From NCBI GenBank assembly GCA_024710925.1, contig JANJTW010000023.1, forward strand, positions 1-36,254: a DNA stretch of 36,254 bases, read 5' to 3'. The notes under the pieces were generated by a model that saw nothing but the letters and a program-made list of their open reading frames with translations, was not told where the DNA came from and made no database searches. How positions within the stretch are numbered: the first letter of the stretch is position 1; each line of letters begins with the position of its first letter. The position numbers were made by a program, and so were the translations under genes. The stretch is from Rhodocyclaceae bacterium. Lineage in GTDB: Bacteria; Pseudomonadota; Gammaproteobacteria; Burkholderiales; Rhodocyclaceae. Shown here piece after piece: positions 14,459 to 21,638 of this stretch.

Positions 14459-16782
14459 GCCCCGCCGCCTCGCCGCTGGCTTCCGGCAAGTCCTTTCCGG
14501 AAGCCGTCGCCCCGTCCACCGCCATGGCCGCGCCCCCGTTCGCGCGCCGCCCCGCCGGCCCGCTCGCCGCCCTCGCCCTCGCCTTGCTCGCCGCCCCGGC
14601 AGCGGCGGAAACCCGGCTCGACGAAGTCGTCGTCACCGCCCCCCACGACGGACTCGCCGACCGCCGCGAGGCAGTCACCCAGAAGACCGTGCTCGACCGC
14701 AAGGAGATCGAGTCGCTCGGTGGCCTGACCGTCGGCGAAGTCATCCGCAAGCTGCCCGGCATCGACGCCGGCGAGCATTCCGGCGACGGCGCGCCGAGCG
14801 CCAAGGCGCGCGGCATGGGCCGCGACGCGGTGCAGTTCCTGGTCGACGGCGAACGGCCGACGGCCAACGCGCGCTACGCGCTGACCCTGGTCGGCCGCCT
14901 GCCGTCCGGCGAACTGGAACGCATCGAGATCCTGCGCGGTGCGTCGGCCGAGCACGGCGGCGGCGCGCCGGTCACCGTGAATCTGGTGATGAGGAAGGCC
15001 AAGCCGGTGGCCTCGACGACGCTGAAGACCGCCGTCGGCATCCGCGGCAGCAGCGGCGGCTTCGGCGGCCGAAGTGGTGCAGATTACGAGCCGAACGGCC
15101 AGTTCTCGGTCAGCCGCGGCGGCGGCGGCCAGCTCGACGACGGCACGCAGTTCTCGTGGCTGCTGCCGCTCACCGTGAACCACCACGGCCTGCCGCTCGA
15201 CAAGACGACGACGCGCATCCATTCGAACGCCGGCACGCGCAACCTGTGGCAGGAGGACCGCGAGCGCGGCCCCTACGAACTGAACGAGCTGATCCTGTCG
15301 CCGCGCCTGACCTGGAAGAAGGCCGGCGACAGCCTGACGCTGTGGCCCAGCCTCTACCGCAACGAGGGCACGCGCGAGTCGGTGCTGACCCGCTCGGCCT
15401 ATGCGAATCCGGCCGCCGGCACCGGCCTCGGCGCCGCCGGCGGCCGCGTCGACAACGAAGACAGCGACCTGACCATCGCCCGCCTGCGCGCCGAGGGCGA
15501 AATGAAGCTGGCCGGCGGCGGCAAGCTCTCGGGCCGCGCGGCGACGATGGGCGGCTGGCGCGACAGCGACACCGCGCGCAGCTGGCGCGACGCCGTCGGC
15601 ACCGTCACGACCCGCCGCGAGCAGCTCGGCCGCGACGAGCGCGAATTCTCCGCCGCCGTCCGCCTCGACCGGCCGCTCGGCGAGGCGATGAGTTCGTTCG
15701 GGCTGGAAGCGGCAACGCACCGGCGCGAGGAAACGCAGACGATTGTTGGCGACCTCGCCGGCAACGGCGCCTTCGCCGCGAGGCGTGAGACGGCCGACGC
15801 CAGCCAGCAACAATGGACCGCCTGGGCGCAGCACGAGTGGTCGCCGCGCGTCTTCGCGACCATGCCGCTGACGCTCACCGCCGGTCTGCGCGGCGAGAGC
15901 ATCCGCCTCGAATCCGATGGCCGCGACCGCCATGCCGGACAGCTGGCGCCGTCCATCGCCGCCCGCCTCGACGCCGGCGGCGGCTGGATCGCCCGCTCGT
16001 CCGCCGGCGCCGGCATCAAGGCGCCGAAGCTCGACGAAATCTCGGCGATCACCATCGGCAATACCGCCAGCGCCACCGGCAACACGCCGCTCGAACCCGA
16101 CCGCGCCGGCAACCCGAACCTCAAGGCCGAACGCAACGTCAATGTCGAGCTGGGTCTGGAACGCTACCTCCAGGGCGAAGCCGGCGAGATGGGCGTCCTC
16201 GGCGCCAGCGCCTACTGGCGGCGCACCGGGGATTTCATCGAGCGCACGACGCGACGCGAAGGCGCACGCTGGGTCGAACGCCCGACCAACCAGGGCACGG
16301 CGCGCCACTACGGCGTCGAGTTCGACGCCCGGCTGAAGAGCGAACTGTTCGGCGTCAAGGGCGGCGCGCTGCGCGCACACCTGACGCTGCCGCAGGGTCG
16401 TGTCGACGACCAACGACTGGGCACCACGCGCGACGCGCGCGAGCTGCCGCGCTACCAGTTCACGCTCGGCTACGAGCAGGCCTTGCCGTTGCTCGCATCT
16501 TCCGCCGGCTTCCAGCTGACGAAGAACGGCAGGACGCGCACCGACATTCCCGGCGAGCTCGCCGACGGCACGACGCGCGGCACGCTGCTCGACGCGCACT
16601 GGGTGAGGAAGCTCTCGTCCGCGCTGAACCTGCGCCTCTCGGCGCAGAACCTGCTGCGCGCCGACACGAAACGCAGCTCGGCGGCCTGGTCGAACCTCGT
16701 CGCCGGCACCGACGACTGGCGGCTGGCGAGCACCGAGAAGGGCCAGATCACCTGGCTGCTGTCGCTCGAAGGCAAGTGGTAA
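14455..16782 (+). CDS. TonB-dependent receptor inside the haem operon
   Basis: A 775-aa outer-membrane receptor translationally coupled to the chelatase gene (ATGA overlap, GGAGG seven bases upstream). A rather long N-terminal region ends in an alanine-rich signal segment (LAALALALLAAPAAAE), followed by a TonB box (DEVVVTAP). The plug has VGEVIRKLPGIDAGEH, QFLVDGERPT and LERIEILRGASAEHGGG. The barrel ends in aromatic-rich WLLSLEGKW, a terminal tryptophan in place of the more usual phenylalanine. It lacks the FRAP form seen in the first receptor (it has GIKAPKLDE), so it belongs to a different receptor class and may take a different compound, such as another porphyrin or a siderophore. The substrate is unknown. 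Confidence 0.85.
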   Translation: MSPAASPLASGKSFPEAVAPSTAMAAPPFARRPAGPLAALALALLAAPAAAETRLDEVVVTAPHDGLADRREAVTQKTVLDRKEIESLGGLTVGEVIRKLPGIDAGEHSGDGAPSAKARGMGRDAVQFLVDGERPTANARYALTLVGRLPSGELERIEILRGASAEHGGGAPVTVNLVMRKAKPVASTTLKTAVGIRGSSGGFGGRSGADYEPNGQFSVSRGGGGQLDDGTQFSWLLPLTVNHHGLPLDKTTTRIHSNAGTRNLWQEDRERGPYELNELILSPRLTWKKAGDSLTLWPSLYRNEGTRESVLTRSAYANPAAGTGLGAAGGRVDNEDSDLTIARLRAEGEMKLAGGGKLSGRAATMGGWRDSDTARSWRDAVGTVTTRREQLGRDEREFSAAVRLDRPLGEAMSSFGLEAATHRREETQTIVGDLAGNGAFAARRETADASQQQWTAWAQHEWSPRVFATMPLTLTAGLRGESIRLESDGRDRHAGQLAPSIAARLDAGGGWIARSSAGAGIKAPKLDEISAITIGNTASATGNTPLEPDRAGNPNLKAERNVNVELGLERYLQGEAGEMGVLGASAYWRRTGDFIERTTRREGARWVERPTNQGTARHYGVEFDARLKSELFGVKGGALRAHLTLPQGRVDDQRLGTTRDARELPRYQFTLGYEQALPLLASSAGFQLTKNGRTRTDIPGELADGTTRGTLLDAHWVRKLSSALNLRLSAQNLLRADTKRSSAAWSNLVAGTDDWRLASTEKGQITWLLSLEGKW

Positions 16783-16817
16783 GCCCCCCAACCCCCCAAT
16801 CCATTGAAGGAGAACCC

Positions 16818-17300
16818 ATGTCCACCCTGGTCGAAACCACGATGTACCAGATCTCGCAGGTCTTCCTGCTGCCGACGCTGGCGCTGATCGCCATCCTTTT
16901 CCTCTACGCCTTCTGGGTGCTCGGCGAGTTCGCCGTGCTCGCGCTGCGCCGCCGGCACGGCGCCGGCCGCGCGCTGGTTTCGCACTTCGCGCGCGCGCCG
17001 CAGCTCACCGCCGACGAACTCGACGTGCTCGCGCACAAGGCGCTGGAAACGCCGCGCATCGCCAGCCGGGTGACGCCGATGCTCGGCCTCGTCGCGACGA
17101 TGATTCCGATGGGCCCGGCGCTGAAGTCGCTGTCCGACGGCAATCTGGCGCAGGTCTCGGAAAACCTGACCGTTGCCTTCTCGGCGGTGATCCTGGCGCT
17201 GATCGCCGCGTCGATCACCTACTGGGTGGTGAACGTCCGCCGCCGCTGGCTCGCCGAGGAACTGCTGGAGATCGAGGCGCTGCGCGGGGTGAAGGCATGA
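16818..17300 (+). CDS. MotA/TolQ/ExbB-like proton-channel protein (HmuU-like)
   Basis: A 160-aa inner-membrane protein. A first helix (VFLLPTLALIAILFLYAFWVL) is followed by a cytoplasmic segment and two helices around residues 90-140 (TPMLGLVATMIPMGPAL, LTVAFSAVILALIAASITYWVV). The segment spacing and the LGLVATMIPMGPAL stretch are as in ExbB/TolQ, but it is shorter than ExbB (about 240 aa). The same pairing with DUF2149 next to a CobN homologue is known from the Bacteroidetes hmu operon. It would form a proton-driven motor with the DUF2149 protein to energise either the receptors or the anchored chelatase. AGGAG lies six bases before the ATG; the longer listed ORF is shadow sequence. Confidence 0.85.
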   Translation: MSTLVETTMYQISQVFLLPTLALIAILFLYAFWVLGEFAVLALRRRHGAGRALVSHFARAPQLTADELDVLAHKALETPRIASRVTPMLGLVATMIPMGPALKSLSDGNLAQVSENLTVAFSAVILALIAASITYWVVNVRRRWLAEELLEIEALRGVKA

Positions 17301-17409
17301 GCGCCCGCCGCCGGGCCGCCCCAAGGCGGGCATCGTTAGCAACCGGAGTCCCGCAGGGACGAACCGTAATCACCTCCTCCCATGGGGAGGAGGCAGGGAG
17401 GAAGGTCCA
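17301..17409. repeat. Intercistronic repeat-like insert with two hairpins
   Basis: The 109 bases between the ExbB-like and DUF2149 genes hold GTCCC-GCA-GGGAC (17348-17360) and CCTCCTCCC-AT-GGGGAGGAGG (17373-17393, one base bulged). Elsewhere in this operon genes overlap or sit within 40 bases, so this looks like an inserted intergenic repeat. A 38-codon ORF (17297-17413) overlaps both neighbours by ATGA, which would permit continuous re-initiation, but its peptide is low-complexity and arginine-rich and I do not call it a gene. Confidence 0.5.
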
Positions 17410-17736
17410 ATGAAGCTGCTGCACGAACCGGAGACCGAGGACCCGATCCTGTCGGTGGTCAACCTGATCGACATCTTCCTCGTCATCATCGCCGCGCTGC
17501 TCATCACGGTGGCGCAGAACCCGCTCATCAACCCGTTCAACAAGCAGGACGTGACGGTCATCACCGACCCCGGCAAGCCGAGCATGGAAGTGCTCATCAA
17601 GAAGGGCGAAAAGATCGAGAAGTACAAGGCCAACGGCAGCATCGGCAGCGGCGACGGCGAAAAGGCCGGCGTCGCCTACCGCATGCAGGACGGCTCGATG
17701 GTCTACGTACCGGAGGGCGGCGACGCCGCACGCTGA
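17410..17736 (+). CDS. DUF2149 protein (HmuV-like, ExbD-like topology)
   Basis: A 108-aa protein of the DUF2149 family. The opening DPILSVVNLIDIFLVIIAALLITVAQ contains one membrane helix preceded by an acidic residue and a conserved VVNLID, resembling ExbD/TolR topology: short cytoplasmic N-terminus, one helix, periplasmic domain. The periplasmic part (VTVITDPGKPSMEVLIKKGEKIEKY) is small and lysine-rich. It is the usual partner of the ExbB-like gene upstream and of CobN-like chelatase genes. A GGAGG site lies eight bases upstream within the repeat-derived spacer. A proton-coupled motor role is inferred from topology, not shown. Confidence 0.85.
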   Translation: MKLLHEPETEDPILSVVNLIDIFLVIIAALLITVAQNPLINPFNKQDVTVITDPGKPSMEVLIKKGEKIEKYKANGSIGSGDGEKAGVAYRMQDGSMVYVPEGGDAAR

Positions 17737-17765
17737 CACGCGCCATGCCAGGAAACAGAACAACG

Positions 17766-18539
17766 ATGAGCGCCGCCATCCACCCCCATGTCATTCTCGA
17801 CTGCATCAACGCGCGCCGCTTCGGCGTCGAATACCAGCCCTTCGTCGACCTGCGCAGCGGCGAGGTCCTCTGCCACGAGGCGCTGGCGCGCTTCGTCGAC
17901 GCCGACGGCGGCGCGCTGCCGCCGGACCGGGTCTTCGGCGCGCTGCACGACAACCCGCTGCTGCTGCTGCACACCGAGCTGGAAATGAAGCGCCTGCAAC
18001 TCGCCGAAGCGCCGGCGCACGGCCAGCTCTTCGTCAACCTCGACCCCGACAGCTACGTCGCCGGCGAAACCGCCGACAGCGGCAACCTGTTCCTGCCGCT
18101 GCTCGCCGCGCAGCGGCAGCGGCTGGTCGTCGAGATCATCGAGAACCTGCACCTGCAGGACGTCACCATCTCCGAGCGGATGATCGCCGCACTCGCCGGT
18201 GCTGGCATCCGCATGGCCGTCGACGACCTCTCCTCGTCGCGCGGCCTCGTTTCCTACGCGGCGCTGATGAGCGCTTCCTTCGTCAAGTTCGACCGCAGCT
18301 GGCTCGCCGGCGAGATGAACGCACGCCAGCGCACGCTGCTCACCTGGGCACTGGCGCAGGCCGCCGACCTCGGCCTCGTCACCGTTCTCGAAGGCGTCGA
18401 GAACGAGGCGCACCTGGCGCTGGCGCGACAGATGGGCTTCAACCTCGCGCAGGGTTTCCTCTACCGCGAGCGCTTCATCCGCCGCGGCTGCCAGCCCAGC
18501 CGGCGCCCGACCGCCCGCGGCAGCCTCGCCGCCGCCTGA
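17766..18539 (+). CDS. Stand-alone EAL-domain protein
   Basis: About 257 aa, made of one EAL domain, the c-di-GMP phosphodiesterase fold. EAL itself is intact (CHEALARF, residues 38-40), as are NLDPD, EIIEN, the KFD lysine, EGVEN and QGFLY. The usual DDFGxG loop reads DDLSSSRG, so the metal- and dimer-controlling loop is altered. It may therefore be an active phosphodiesterase with changed regulation or a c-di-GMP binding protein. No sensor or membrane part is present. The start may be ATG 17766 (AGGA about twelve bases upstream) or ATG 17745 (no site). Its place in an iron-regulated haem operon is unusual. Confidence 0.85.
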   Translation: MSAAIHPHVILDCINARRFGVEYQPFVDLRSGEVLCHEALARFVDADGGALPPDRVFGALHDNPLLLLHTELEMKRLQLAEAPAHGQLFVNLDPDSYVAGETADSGNLFLPLLAAQRQRLVVEIIENLHLQDVTISERMIAALAGAGIRMAVDDLSSSRGLVSYAALMSASFVKFDRSWLAGEMNARQRTLLTWALAQAADLGLVTVLEGVENEAHLALARQMGFNLAQGFLYRERFIRRGCQPSRRPTARGSLAAA

Positions 18540-18579
18540 CCCCCGCCCCCTAACCGCAAACACGCAAGAAAGGAAAAGC

Positions 18580-19188
18580 ATGGCCCGCTACACCGGTCCC
18601 CGCCTGAAGATCGTCCGCGCCCTCGGCATCGAGTTGCCCGGACTCACCCGCAAGACCCCGAACCGCGACTACGGCCCCGGCCAGCATGGCGCCAAGCCGA
18701 AGCGCAAGTCCGGCTTCGGCATCCAGCTGATGGAAAAGCAGAAGCTGCGCTACAACTACGGCGTGTCCGAACGCCAGATGCAGCGCCTCTTTCGCGAGGC
18801 GAAGAACGACAAGGGGCAGACCGGCGCCAAGCTGCTCGAACTGCTCGAACGCCGGCTCGACAACGCCGTCTTCCGCACCGGCTTCGCGCCGACCGTCGTC
18901 GCCGCCCGCCAGCTGGTCAGCCACCGCCATCTGCGCCTGAACGGCCGGCCGGTGAGCATCGCCTCAATCCGGGTGAAGCCCGGCGACGTAATCTCGCTGA
19001 CGGAAAAGGCGCGGCGCATGCCGCTGGTCGTCGAGACGCTTGCCGCACCGCCGCTGACCCGACCGGAATGGCTTGCCTTCGACGAGGGCAAGGCGGCGGC
19101 GACCGTCACTCGCCTGCCCGAAGCAAACGAGGTGCCGTTCCCGATCGAGGTGCAGCACGTCGTCGAGTACTACGCGGTCAGGCTGTAG
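18580..19188 (+). CDS. rpsD: Cysteine-free paralogue of 30S ribosomal protein S4
   Basis: A 202-aa S4 protein with the RNA-binding S4 domain (about residues 90-150: LERRLDNAVFRTGFAPTVVAARQLVSHRHLRLNG). It has no cysteine at all. The N-terminal region LPGLTRKTPNRDYGPGQHG resembles the zinc-free (C-minus) form known from cyanobacteria and plastids, not the usual betaproteobacterial S4. The housekeeping rpsD normally lies in the alpha operon beside rpoA, so this is likely a second copy. Known C-minus ribosomal paralogues serve under zinc shortage and are often Zur-controlled. Here it lies last in a Fur-type operon, 40 bases after the EAL gene. AAGGAA precedes the ATG. It could replace S4 under metal stress. 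Confidence 0.9.
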   Translation: MARYTGPRLKIVRALGIELPGLTRKTPNRDYGPGQHGAKPKRKSGFGIQLMEKQKLRYNYGVSERQMQRLFREAKNDKGQTGAKLLELLERRLDNAVFRTGFAPTVVAARQLVSHRHLRLNGRPVSIASIRVKPGDVISLTEKARRMPLVVETLAAPPLTRPEWLAFDEGKAAATVTRLPEANEVPFPIEVQHVVEYYAVRL

Positions 19189-19200
19189 GCCGCTCCTCCG

Positions 19201-19231
19201 TCCCGGGGCCGCCCGGCCCTCGGGATTCTCC
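19201..19231 (+). terminator. Candidate terminator of the haem operon
   Basis: TCCCGGGG and the matching arm CCCTCGGGA form an eight-pair stem (one G-U) followed by TTCTCC. Two further dyads follow: TGTTGC-GAC-GCAACA (19239-19253) and GGCGGC-N8-GCCGCC (19254-19273) followed by ATTTGTTT. Together they probably end the rightward transcript before the next promoter. None is a textbook terminator. Confidence 0.45.
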
Positions 19232-19295
19232 AATGTGTTGTTGCGACGCAACAGGCGGCACACGCGGGCCGCCATTTGTTTCCGCTCTGTAACAA

Positions 19296-19317
19296 TGCAA
19301 ATCATTCTTGTTTATAC
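19296..19317 (+). promoter_or_regulatory. Fur-like site and -10 of the third receptor gene
   Basis: TGCAAATCATTCTTG (19296-19310) matches about nine of 14 Fur-consensus positions, best in the left half. TATACT (19312-19317) just after it is a good -10; no matching -35 at standard spacing is clear. Iron-responsive control fits a FecA-like receptor. Confidence 0.5.
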
Positions 19318-19345
19318 TCCGGCTCCGGCTCCGGCTCCGGCTCCG
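19317..19345. repeat. CTCCGG hexanucleotide tandem repeat in a receptor leader
   Basis: Nearly five uninterrupted copies of CTCCGG (four full and CTCCG) begin at the last base of the -10 hexamer of the third TonB receptor gene. GGAGCC at 19358-19363 can pair with any GGCTCC in the array. Copy-number change would alter the leader length and folding at the start of transcription. Confidence 0.85.
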
Positions 19346-19469
19346 TCGCCGCCGCCTGGAGCCTGAGCACCGCCGCCCCCGGCAGCCGCCGGCGCCGGCC
19401 CCCTTTCCAGCCAGCCACGTCGCCCCCCTTGCGTCCAGCCAGCCACACACTCAACGCAAGGAGCTTTTG

Positions 19470-21572
19470 ATGAGCAGCACGTTTCTCCATCCGTCGGCCA
19501 ACCGATCGGCGATGACGAAAACCCGGATCGCCATGGCCGTCGCGGCGGCCATCGCCATTCCCGCACAGGCGTTCGCCGCGGAAATCGAATTGCCGAGAAT
19601 CGACGTCATCGGCCAGGGCGACGAGGCGATCACCAAACAGCCGGGCGCCGTTGCCATCATCGGCAAGGAAGACTTGGCGCTGATGCACCCCCTGTCCACG
19701 CAGGATGCGCTCAAGTCGGTGCCCGGCATCGTCGTGCGCGAGGAGGAAGGTTACGGTTTCATCCCGAACATCGGCATGCGCGGCCTGAACCCGAACCGCA
19801 GCCAGAAGCTGCTGGTTCTCGAAGACGGGGTGCCGGTGGCGCCCGGCCTCTTCCTCGCCAATGAGTCCTACTACAGCCCGCGCATCGAGCGCATGGAAAG
19901 CATCGAGGTGCTGAAAGGCGCTGCCGGCCTGCGCTACGGCCCGACGACCATCGGCGGCGTCATCAACTACAAGACCAAGAAGCCGGAGGACGGCGTCCGC
20001 GTCACGGCCAAGGCCGGTTCGCACGGCTATCGCCTGCTCGGTCTCGATGCCGGTGGCGCGACGCCGTCGGGCGAGGCAGTCGGCGGCATCAGCCTGGTCA
20101 CGTCGCGCGGCGACGGTTTCCGCCACAACGATTTCGACATGAACGACATCGTCGTCAAGGGCGGCATGATGATCGGCGACAAGCAGTGGGTGAGCGTCAA
20201 GTTCTCGCACTACGACAACGACATCAACACGTCCTATGTCGGCCTGCGTCCCAATGAGTACCGCCGCAATCCGACGAAGAATCCGGCGCCGAACGATTAT
20301 TTCGAAACCGAGCGTAACTCGTTCGACATCAACCACGAGCTGGAAATCAGCGACAACGTGAAGCTGAAAACACTCGTCTACTGGTCACAACTCGACCGCG
20401 ACTTCTGGCGCCGCGAGATTCAGGCGCGCAGCGCCAACGGCACGACCTACCGCGCCTGCGACGGCGTCCAGAACTGCATGACCGGACGCAACCGGGCCTT
20501 CGAGATGGCCGGCGTCGACAGTCGCCTGTTCGTCAATTACAACGGCTTCGGTATCCGCAACGAAGCCGAAATCGGCATTCGCCTGCACAGCGACAAGCTG
20601 AGCAACCAGACCGTCAGTTCGAAGACGGACCCGGATGCACGCTCCGGCACGCTGACCGGCGACGACACCCAGAAGGCCCGCGGTATCGCCTTCTACGGCC
20701 AGAACCGCTTCCACTTCACCGACAAGCTTGCCGCCACCCTTGGCCTGCGCGTCGAATCCTACGACCAGCGCCGCAAGAACGAGCTGACGGGCGCATCCGG
20801 CGATTCGAACAACACGGAAGTCATGCCCGGCCTCGGTGTGACGTGGCAAGTCATTCCGGAAGCCCAGCTATTCGCCGGCGCCTACAAGGCGTTCTCGCCA
20901 GCGATGGTGGCCACCGCCATCAGCGGTGCCGGCGTGGACGAAGAGCTCGACGCCGAACGCTCGACCAACCTCGAAGCCGGGGTCAGAGGCAAGCTTGCAC
21001 GCCTGACCTATGAAACCACCGTTTTCCAGATGGACTTTGCCAACCAGATCGTGCCCAAGTCGGAATCCGGCGGCGTCGGCGCGACGGTAACGAATGCCGG
21101 TGAAACCATGCATCGCGGGCTGGAAGCCGGCCTTGGCTTCGACATCGGTCGCGGCTGGCATCTGGGCGCGAACCTGACCTACCTGCCGACGGCGAAATAC
21201 GACAGCACCAAGATCGTCGGTGGCATCGACCGCAACGGCAATCGCCTGCCGTACGCGCCGAAGCTGACGTCGAATCTCGCACTGAGCTACAGGACGGGCG
21301 GTCTGATGACCAGCCTGAGCGCACACCACATGTCCCGCCAGTACGTCGATCCCGAAAACACCAAGGCCGAAAGCGCCGACGGCCGGCGTGGCGAGATCGA
21401 CGCCTACACGACCTTCAACCTGAACGCCCACTATCAGGTCGACAAGAAGCTGAGCGTGTTCGGCACCGTGCGCAATCTGTTCGACCGGAAGTACATCGCC
21501 AGCCGCAATCCGGACGGCATCTTCCCGGGCGCCGAACGCAACTTCGAAGTGGGCATGAGCTACAAGTTCTGA
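19470..21572 (+). CDS. TonB-dependent receptor, FecA-like
   Basis: A 700-aa outer-membrane receptor. A signal peptide (IAMAVAAAIAIPAQAFA-AE) is followed by IELPRIDVIGQ, which holds the TonB box. The plug contains STQDALKSVPGIVVREEE, PNIGMRGLNPNRSQKLLVLEDGVP and ESIEVLKGAAGLRYGPTTIGGVINY, the pattern of FecA and related Fe-citrate/siderophore receptors. The barrel ends in FEVGMSYKF with the terminal phenylalanine required for assembly. There is no N-terminal FecR-type signalling extension, so it should not signal to a sigma factor. I chose the ATG at 19470 for AGGAG six bases upstream; the longer ORF reads through the repeat leader. The substrate is inferred as a ferric chelate. Confidence 0.88.
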   Translation: MSSTFLHPSANRSAMTKTRIAMAVAAAIAIPAQAFAAEIELPRIDVIGQGDEAITKQPGAVAIIGKEDLALMHPLSTQDALKSVPGIVVREEEGYGFIPNIGMRGLNPNRSQKLLVLEDGVPVAPGLFLANESYYSPRIERMESIEVLKGAAGLRYGPTTIGGVINYKTKKPEDGVRVTAKAGSHGYRLLGLDAGGATPSGEAVGGISLVTSRGDGFRHNDFDMNDIVVKGGMMIGDKQWVSVKFSHYDNDINTSYVGLRPNEYRRNPTKNPAPNDYFETERNSFDINHELEISDNVKLKTLVYWSQLDRDFWRREIQARSANGTTYRACDGVQNCMTGRNRAFEMAGVDSRLFVNYNGFGIRNEAEIGIRLHSDKLSNQTVSSKTDPDARSGTLTGDDTQKARGIAFYGQNRFHFTDKLAATLGLRVESYDQRRKNELTGASGDSNNTEVMPGLGVTWQVIPEAQLFAGAYKAFSPAMVATAISGAGVDEELDAERSTNLEAGVRGKLARLTYETTVFQMDFANQIVPKSESGGVGATVTNAGETMHRGLEAGLGFDIGRGWHLGANLTYLPTAKYDSTKIVGGIDRNGNRLPYAPKLTSNLALSYRTGGLMTSLSAHHMSRQYVDPENTKAESADGRRGEIDAYTTFNLNAHYQVDKKLSVFGTVRNLFDRKYIASRNPDGIFPGAERNFEVGMSYKF

Positions 21573-21584
21573 CCCCGCAATGCG

Positions 21585-21617
21585 AAGGGGGCATGGTGTT
21601 CGCCATGCCCCCTTTTT
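21585..21617 (+). terminator. Rho-independent terminator after the FecA-like receptor
   Basis: AAGGGGGCATGG and CCATGCCCCCTT form a perfect 12-bp stem with a six-base loop, followed by TTT. It lies 13 bases after the stop codon and separates the receptor from the convergent YjiK gene; its A-flank lets it also act weakly on the opposite strand. Confidence 0.9.
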
Positions 21618-21638
21618 CTGATTCGCACTGGGCCTGCC

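Noticed and set aside
19317-19345. CRISPR-like array
   Set aside because: The repeats are six bases long and contiguous, without spacers; it is a simple tandem repeat.
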